Shown: positions 59,188 to 64,000 of the stretch, one piece after another
How the letters are laid out: each line of letters begins with the position of its first letter
How positions within the stretch are numbered: the first letter of the stretch is position 1
Assembly (NCBI GenBank): GCA_040219295.1
Contig: JAVJST010000005.1
Span: forward strand, 992,001 to 1,056,000
Reading direction: 5' to 3'
Length of the DNA stretch: 64,000 nucleotides
Source of the DNA: JAVJST01 sp040219295
Lineage (GTDB): Bacteria > Pseudomonadota > Alphaproteobacteria > Rhodospirillales > Casp-alpha2
The notes under the pieces: generated by a model
Database searches by the model: none
What the model was told of the DNA's origin: nothing
The model's input: the letters and a program-made list of their open reading frames with translations, nothing else
Translations under genes and position numbers: made by a program

Positions 59188-60339
59188 ATGCCAGTGAACA
59201 ACGTCGGGTTATTCAGGTTCGGAACGCAGATCAGGAAGTCGCCCTTCTTCGACGCCACGGTTCGGTGGGGCGCCCAGGAGTTCTCGGTGTACAACCACAT
59301 GTACATTCCCCGGAACTTCAGCAATCCCGAGCAGAACTACTGGAACCTCGTCAACGACGCGATCCTGTGCGACGTCGGCGTCGAACGCCAGGTCGAGATT
59401 ACCGGGCCGGACGCCGCGAAGTTCGTCCAGATGCTGACGCCCCGGGATCTCTCGAAGCTCGCGGTCGGCCAGTGCAAGTACGTCCTGATCGTGAATGCCG
59501 ACGGCGGCATCCTCAACGATCCGATCCTGCTGCGGCTCGCCGAGAACCATTTCTGGATATCGCTGGCCGACAGCGACATCCTGCTCTGGGCCCAGGGCGT
59601 CGCCGTGAACAGCGGCATGGACGTCTCCATCTGCGAACCGGACGTGTCGCCGCTGCAGCTGCAGGGCCCGAAGTCGGGCGACATCATGGTCAAGCTGTTC
59701 GGCGAGTCGATCAAGGACCTGCGCTATTACTGGCTGATCGAAACCGAGCTCGAGGGCATTCCGCTCGTCATCTCGCGCACCGGCTGGTCGAGCGAACTGG
59801 GCTATGAGCTCTATCTGCGCGACGGCTCGCGCGGCGATGAGCTCTGGGAACTGATCATGGCGGCCGGTCAGCCCCTCGGGCTGCATCCCGGTCACACCTC
59901 GACCATTCGCCGGATCGAGGGCGCCATGCTGTCCTATCACGCCGACGCCGATATCAACACAAACCCGTTCGAACTGGGCCTCGACCGACTGGTGAATCTG
60001 GACATGGAGGCCGAGTTCATCGGCAAGGAAGCCCTTCGGCGGATCCGCGACAAGGGCGTCAGCCGCAAGCAGGTCGGTCTCGTGATCGATGTGCAGGCGC
60101 TGGCCGGACCGAATACCTCGTTCTGGCCGCTCAGCAAGGACGGCGAGGTCGTCGGCAAGGTCACCTCCGCGATCTACTCGCCGCGTCTCGAGAAGAACAT
60201 CGCGCTGGCCATGGTTTCGGTAGAGCACACGGCCATCGGCACCGTCCTCGATGCCGAGACCGAACTGCGGACCGTACCGGCCACCGTCGTCGAGACGCCG
60301 TTCTTCGATCCCAAGAAATCGATCGCCAAGAGCAGCTAG
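59188..60339 (+). CDS. GcvT-family aminomethyltransferase, DmdA-like
   Basis: The protein has 383 residues from the ATG at 59188; the ATG at 59185 or GTG at 59194 could also serve. It matches the tetrahydrofolate-dependent DmdA/GcvT fold: 'SPFFDATVRWGAQEFSVYNH', 'GVERQVEITGPDAAKFVQML', 'TPRDLSKLAVGQCKYV', 'NDPILLRLAENHFWISLADS' and 'EPDVSPLQLQGPKS'. These resemble DMSP demethylase DmdA more than the glycine-cleavage T protein, but residues for DMSP binding cannot be confirmed. It likely moves a methyl group from a methylated compound to tetrahydrofolate. OsmC and crotonase genes follow. Confidence 0.85.
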   Translation: MPVNNVGLFRFGTQIRKSPFFDATVRWGAQEFSVYNHMYIPRNFSNPEQNYWNLVNDAILCDVGVERQVEITGPDAAKFVQMLTPRDLSKLAVGQCKYVLIVNADGGILNDPILLRLAENHFWISLADSDILLWAQGVAVNSGMDVSICEPDVSPLQLQGPKSGDIMVKLFGESIKDLRYYWLIETELEGIPLVISRTGWSSELGYELYLRDGSRGDELWELIMAAGQPLGLHPGHTSTIRRIEGAMLSYHADADINTNPFELGLDRLVNLDMEAEFIGKEALRRIRDKGVSRKQVGLVIDVQALAGPNTSFWPLSKDGEVVGKVTSAIYSPRLEKNIALAMVSVEHTAIGTVLDAETELRTVPATVVETPFFDPKKSIAKSS

Positions 60340-60356
60340 GCGGGAGCGGGGATCAA

Positions 60357-60806
60357 ATGCCGGATCTGTCGATCGATCTGAACTGGGAGCGAACGAGTCC
60401 CGAACTGCGCGCAGGCGAGTACTCGAACGCCCATACGGTGCGCTTCAACGACGCGTTCGAGCTCGTCGCCGACGCCGCGCCCGACTGGGGCGGCGACGCC
60501 GCGAACACGAACCCCGAACAGGCCCTCGCGGCGGCGATGTCGAGTTGCCACATGATGACCTTTCTCGCCCTCGCGGCGAAGGCGGGCTGGCCGGTGGCGA
60601 GTTATCAGGACCACGCCGTCGCGCACCTCGGGAAGAACCCCAAGGGCCAGACGTCCGTGACGCGGGTCGAGCTGCATCCCGTGGTCCGTTTTGACAAGGG
60701 TTTCGACGTCGAATCCGGTAAACTCGAGGAAATGCAGCACCGCGCCCACCGGTATTGCTTTATCGCCAATTCCCTGGCGGATACCGTCGAGGTCACCATC
60801 ACCTAG
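60357..60806 (+). CDS. OsmC/Ohr family protein
   Basis: The protein has 149 residues. The two redox cysteines are C64 ('AMSSCHMMTFL') and C134 ('HRYCFIANSL'), as in OsmC-type peroxidases. It begins 'MPDLSIDLNWERTSPELRAG'. It would reduce organic hydroperoxides, or act in a related thiol reaction. It lies 17 bases after the DmdA-like gene with a good ribosome site, and 18 before the crotonase, so all three are likely co-transcribed. Confidence 0.92.
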   Translation: MPDLSIDLNWERTSPELRAGEYSNAHTVRFNDAFELVADAAPDWGGDAANTNPEQALAAAMSSCHMMTFLALAAKAGWPVASYQDHAVAHLGKNPKGQTSVTRVELHPVVRFDKGFDVESGKLEEMQHRAHRYCFIANSLADTVEVTIT

Positions 60807-60824
60807 ATCATTTCAGGTTGTCCC

Positions 60825-61616
60825 ATGTCCGATAAGTCAGATTCCCCGCTCTATCTCCGAGCCGACGTCGACGGCGTTGCCACGCTGACCCTCAATCGCG
60901 GGCCGCAGAGGAACGCGCTGTCGCGTGACCTGATGATCGGCCTCAAGGCCGAGCTCGACGCCATCCACGCCGACGAGAGCGTTCGCGTCGTCGTCATCGC
61001 CGCCGACGGTCCGGCGTTCTGCGCCGGGCACGACCTCAAGGAGATCCGCGCCAACGCGGACGAGCATTTCTATGCCGACCTGTTCCGGCTGTGCTCGGAC
61101 ATGATGATGCGGATCGTCACCCTGCGTCAGCCGGTCATCGCGCGGGTCCACGGCATCGCCACGGCGGCGGGTTGTCAGCTCGTCGCCACCTGCGATCTCG
61201 CGGTCGCCGAGGACGGCACGCGGTTCGCCACGCCGGGCGTCAACATTGGGCTGTTCTGCTCGACGCCGATGGTCGCGCTATCGCGCAACGTCGGGCGCAA
61301 GAAGACCATGGAGATGCTGCTGACCGGCGACATGATCGGCGCCGAGGAGGCCGTCGCCATCGGCCTGATCAACAAGGCGGTGCCGGCCGACCGGCTCGAC
61401 GCCGAGGTCGCCGAACTGGCCCGGAAGATCGTCGCCAAGTCGCCGCTGACGCTGGCCATCGGCAAGGAGGCGTTCTACCGCCAGCTCGACATGGGGCTCG
61501 TCGATGCCTACGCCTACGCCGCCGAGGTGATGACGCGAAACATGATGACCGGCGACGCCCAGGAAGGCGTCGACGCCTTCATCGAGAAACGCCATCCGGT
61601 GTGGAAGGGCGTCTGA
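60825..61616 (+). CDS. Crotonase family protein, ECHDC3-like, lacking the usual catalytic glutamates
   Basis: The protein has 263 residues with the crotonase fold: 'LNRGPQRNALSRDLMIGLKA', oxyanion-hole 'AFCAGHDLKEI' and 'GIATAAGCQLVATCDLAVAE'. The two glutamates of hydratases are replaced: the first position reads 'GCQL' (Gln) and the second 'FATPGVNIGLF' (Gly). This pattern is typical of the ECHDC3-like branch, whose reaction is unclear. It could still be a thioester hydrolase or isomerase. The position beside a DmdA-like gene recalls DmdD, which is also a crotonase, but the missing glutamates weigh against the same reaction. Confidence 0.85.
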   Translation: MSDKSDSPLYLRADVDGVATLTLNRGPQRNALSRDLMIGLKAELDAIHADESVRVVVIAADGPAFCAGHDLKEIRANADEHFYADLFRLCSDMMMRIVTLRQPVIARVHGIATAAGCQLVATCDLAVAEDGTRFATPGVNIGLFCSTPMVALSRNVGRKKTMEMLLTGDMIGAEEAVAIGLINKAVPADRLDAEVAELARKIVAKSPLTLAIGKEAFYRQLDMGLVDAYAYAAEVMTRNMMTGDAQEGVDAFIEKRHPVWKGV

Positions 61617-61621
61617 CCCGG

Positions 61622-62194
61622 TCACGTTCCCGGCTGCGGTTTCGCGCCGAACACGGAATGCCGCTCGTCGCCGGCCGCGCCTGGCGCAATGACGACGGTG
61701 ACCGTTAGGTACCTGTCGACCGTCGTTCCGTCATCGGCCAACGGCAGGGTGATATCGATGTAGCTGCGTCCGTGCAGCCGGTGAAAATGCTCCAGCCAGT
61801 CCATCGTGCCGGTCGCGCGGGCGATGAAATGGGTCCTGGACAGCCAAAGCCAGAACCTCACCTCGTCGGGCGAATAGACCTTGCAGACCGCGTCGCTGAA
61901 GCGCGTGTTCGTCAGCTCGATATCGAACGAATCGACGAGACGATTGCCCCACAGCCTGAACAGGGATTCGTAGCCTTCCGCCGGCAGCAGTTCCTCGAGC
62001 GCCAGCCAGCCGTACCACGGGCCGAACTCCTCGATCTGAAAGTCTTTCCAGGCGGGCAGGGCGGTGCCTGCACGCTTGGAGTTCCACAGCTCGACGAACG
62101 ACGCAGCCGGTCCGAACTCGGATGGCGCTGTGTCCGGCGTGAAGACTTCGTAGGCCCAGCCGTCGCCAAGGAACTCGGTCTCGATAAGGGGCAT
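61622..62194 (-). CDS. PAS_5-like domain protein (second of two paralogues)
   Basis: The protein has 190 residues from the ATG at 62194; a TTG ten codons earlier is possible. It contains 'SFVELWNSKRAGTALPAWKD', 'FQIEEFGPWYGWLALEEL' and 'YESLFRLWGNRLVDSFDIEL', matching the layout of the protein at 41469-42047. It has no output domain. It converges with the crotonase and follows the membrane protein on the same strand. The function is unknown. Confidence 0.75.
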   Translation of the reverse strand: MPLIETEFLGDGWAYEVFTPDTAPSEFGPAASFVELWNSKRAGTALPAWKDFQIEEFGPWYGWLALEELLPAEGYESLFRLWGNRLVDSFDIELTNTRFSDAVCKVYSPDEVRFWLWLSRTHFIARATGTMDWLEHFHRLHGRSYIDITLPLADDGTTVDRYLTVTVVIAPGAAGDERHSVFGAKPQPGT

Positions 62195-62230
62195 CCCGTA
62201 ATTATGTCGGAAATCACTTAGCAAGCAAGA

Positions 62231-63385
62231 TCAACTGCCCGGCTGACTCCGGGCCGGCCTCTCGAACATGAAGGCATAGCGCGACATCAGCCACTGCCGC
62301 TGCGACGGATCGCGGATGCGCCAGATGATCGAGTCGTACCAGAAGTGGATGCAGCCGAGGCCGAGGTCGAGGCCCATCAGGATCAGCAGCGCCCGGTCGC
62401 CGGGCACCGAAAACAGGCCGCTGGCGGCGCCCAGGCCCGAAATCAGGCCGGCGGTCTCGCCCTTGGTGACGTAGAACAGCCCGCCCATGATGAAGATCGC
62501 CAGCAGCAGGCACGGCCAGATGACGTGCCGCCGCACGCCAACCGGCATTTCGGCGGCAGAGTCACCATTGTCCGGGGGCCGGGCGTGCATCCGCGCCATG
62601 GCGTGATAGGCGAGGAAGATCATGTATTGCAGGCCGTGACCGGCCGGGAAACTGGCGTGCAGGCCGTCCGGGTAGAAATGCAGCGGCGCGAAGAACGCGA
62701 CCGAACAGAAGTACGTCAGCGCCGTGCGCCGGGTGTAGGTCCGGCGGTAGCGCGCCATGTAGATCAGCGCACCGGCGATCAGCGCGACCTGCAGCGCCCA
62801 TCCGGCCGCGGCGCCGAGATCGATCAGCGGCAGCGCGACCGAAGACGTGCCCGCCGAGGCGTAGGTGTCCGTGAGCTGCGGGCCGAGCATGCCGACGATG
62901 CCGAGCGCCGCGCCAAGCGACGCGCCGTTGATGGTCAGTCGCTCGAAACTCGAGACCCGGCGTCCCTCGGGCGCCATGGTGGAAAACGCCAGCACGCCGA
63001 TGTTCTGGCGTCCGAAGTGCCAGTGCTGCCACGCGAGGTAGCCCAGCACGGTGAGAAGAACGAGATCCGACGTATCGTTCTCGCCCCGCGGCGAATGGAC
63101 GAACAGGATGTAGGGCAGCACGGTGATGAACGCGGCCGGGATCAGGATCAGCTGCCACGCCGGCGTCGTCAGTCCGCGCGTCAGGTCGCGGTCGAGCATC
63201 AGGTAGAACGTCGCCGGGACGTGGGCGAGGCTGACGAACAGCACGATCGCCAGGTAGTGCTCGGCGACCATGCCGCCGCGCGGCAGGACGCCCGCCGCCA
63301 TGGAGACTTCGACCAGAAGGGGCAGGGCCGTCGCCAGCAACAGCGCGTTCTGAAAGACCTGCGGCCGGAGCGTCTTCTGCGGCAT
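62231..63385 (-). CDS. Polytopic membrane protein with histidine motifs
   Basis: The protein has 384 residues and about ten hydrophobic segments. Histidines recur at conserved-looking places: 'YLAWQHWHFGRQNIGVLAF', 'FPAGHGLQYMIFLAYHAMAR' and 'LGCIHFWYDSIIWRIRDPS'. Such spacing recalls membrane metal-dependent oxygenases or heme-binding proteins, but I cannot assign a family. It is followed by the PAS_5-like gene 37 bases downstream, so the two may be one unit. A perfect inverted repeat lies just before its start. Confidence 0.8.
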   Translation of the reverse strand: MPQKTLRPQVFQNALLLATALPLLVEVSMAAGVLPRGGMVAEHYLAIVLFVSLAHVPATFYLMLDRDLTRGLTTPAWQLILIPAAFITVLPYILFVHSPRGENDTSDLVLLTVLGYLAWQHWHFGRQNIGVLAFSTMAPEGRRVSSFERLTINGASLGAALGIVGMLGPQLTDTYASAGTSSVALPLIDLGAAAGWALQVALIAGALIYMARYRRTYTRRTALTYFCSVAFFAPLHFYPDGLHASFPAGHGLQYMIFLAYHAMARMHARPPDNGDSAAEMPVGVRRHVIWPCLLLAIFIMGGLFYVTKGETAGLISGLGAASGLFSVPGDRALLILMGLDLGLGCIHFWYDSIIWRIRDPSQRQWLMSRYAFMFERPARSQPGS

Positions 63386-63403
63386 GGGCGTGACCTGCTC
63401 TCT

Positions 63404-63429
63404 GTTCGCCGATCGATTATTCGGCGAAC
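63404..63429. repeat. Inverted repeat before the membrane protein gene
   Basis: GTTCGCCGA (63404-63412) and TCGGCGAAC (63421-63429) are perfect nine-base arms around TCGATTAT. They lie 18 bases before the ATG at 63385, in operator or leader-hairpin position. Confidence 0.55.
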
Positions 63430-63493
63430 GGTGCCGGGGTGCAACCGGGGTGCCCGCGTGTCAGGTCGCTAGGACCAGCTTCGATCCTGTCGG

Positions 63494-63518
63494 TCTCTCG
63501 CATACCGGTATGGAGAGA
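63494..63518. repeat. Palindrome between the TPM gene and the membrane protein gene
   Basis: TCTCTC (63494-63499) and GAGAGA (63513-63518) flank the perfect palindrome CATACCGGTATG (63501-63512), with a single unpaired G. It lies 58 bases past the TPM gene stop. No T run follows, so an operator or processing site is as likely as a terminator. Confidence 0.45.
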
Positions 63519-63575
63519 GGCCATACCGAGATAGCAGGGGACGCGGGTTGTGAATGCCGCGCATCTGACGTGTTC

Positions 63576-64000
63576 TCAAAGTTCAATGAGCCGGTTGGGG
63601 AGCTGGTTCGGATTGTCCGGCTCGGGCGGACAGTTCCTGGCCAGGATCTCGCCGCAATCGGCGATCACCCGCTCGAACCCCTCGGCGAGGCGGCCGACCT
63701 TGACGGCTTGGACGAAATCGCTGACGGCCGCTTCCCACTCTTCATGCCCGACCCGGTCATTGATTCCCTTGTCGGCGATGATCTCGACGTAGTGTTCGGC
63801 GAGGGAGACGAAAATCAGTACGCCCGTGTGGTTGCGGGTCAGGTGTAAGTTCTGCGCCAGAAACTGCGCGCGGGCCAGGAGCGCCGCCCGCGCACGTCGA
63901 ATATAGCGCGGGACCAACAGAACCCGCACCGGCATCCAGAGTGTCAGGAGCCCGCCGGCGACCAGGATCGCCGCCTGGACCGCCAACATGGATGTCATTG
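63576..64000 (-). CDS. TPM-domain membrane protein (partial, N-terminus probably beyond the window)
   Basis: At least 140 residues are visible from an ATG at 63998, but the frame is open to the edge, and related proteins have about 60-80 more N-terminal residues. It shows a hydrophobic segment ('AVQAAILVAGGLLTLWMPVR'), then 'AQFLAQNLHLTRNHTGVLIF', 'VSLAEHYVEIIADKGINDRV' and 'AEGFERVIADCGEIL', typical of the second half of TPM/YgcG-like proteins. These membrane-linked proteins often pair with LemA. The function is not settled. Confidence 0.75.
   Translation of the reverse strand, partial: MTSMLAVQAAILVAGGLLTLWMPVRVLLVPRYIRRARAALLARAQFLAQNLHLTRNHTGVLIFVSLAEHYVEIIADKGINDRVGHEEWEAAVSDFVQAVKVGRLAEGFERVIADCGEILARNCPPEPDNPNQLPNRLIEL

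Overview
The window is GC-rich chromosomal DNA from an alphaproteobacterium. The supporting signs are a DivK-type single-domain response regulator, a HisZ-type regulatory subunit, a pyrB / dihydroorotase-like / plsY / dprA / topA / rnr gene order typical of that class, and many catabolic dehydrogenases and Tat-exported binding proteins. The exact order cannot be fixed from sequence alone; a Rhodospirillales-like or related environmental lineage is a reasonable guess. No insertion sequence, prophage, CRISPR array or rRNA was seen, and there is one tRNA. Coding density is high and no gap between genes exceeds about 300 bases.

Bases 1-26500 are mostly housekeeping. They hold hisZ (cut by the left edge), a gamma-glutamyltransferase, a Crp/Fnr regulator, divK, rpmG, and a long minus-strand series: S41 protease, rnr, topA, dprA, MAPEG protein, plsY, a dihydroorotase-like pseudo-enzyme and pyrB. 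Next come an MttB-family methyltransferase, an LTA-synthase-like protein coupled to a GDPD-like protein, ruvX, an SH3 protein and gatC-gatA-GNAT-gatB. Two minus-strand genes here (a membrane protein at 21.7-22.6 kb and a PAS sensor kinase at 26.5-28.9 kb) look visibly less GC-rich than their neighbours.

Bases 28900-41500 are the most unusual part. A group of small sensory and unknown genes includes a soluble protein joining a chemoreceptor signalling domain to a type-3 solute-binding domain. Then a near-perfect Fur box stands before an iron-regulated series: a DUF4856 protein, a fusion of a fatty-acid-hydroxylase/sterol-desaturase domain with an iron-binding protein of the FbpA/FutA type, and an FbpB-like permease. 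No ATPase for this transporter is present. A Nu-class GST, a YbaK protein, a small secreted protein and tRNA-Ser(GCU) follow.

Bases 41500-64000 are catabolic and regulatory. There are two tandem Tat-exported peptide-type binding proteins without permeases, a second MttB homologue divergent from a LysR regulator, and a periplasmic sulfite-oxidase-fold protein overlapping a histidine kinase. An amine or imino-acid oxidation operon follows (FAD oxidase, PuuC-like aldehyde dehydrogenase, DHDPS-family lyase, GntR regulator with a palindromic operator). Then come a methylmalonate-semialdehyde dehydrogenase with an Lrp regulator, a DmdA-like GcvT-family protein, OsmC, and an ECHDC3-like crotonase. 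Together with the two MttB homologues these suggest use of methylated amines or sulfonium compounds and amino-acid-derived aldehydes; that theme is inference. Two PAS_5-like paralogues lie 20 kb apart, and the right edge cuts a TPM-domain gene.
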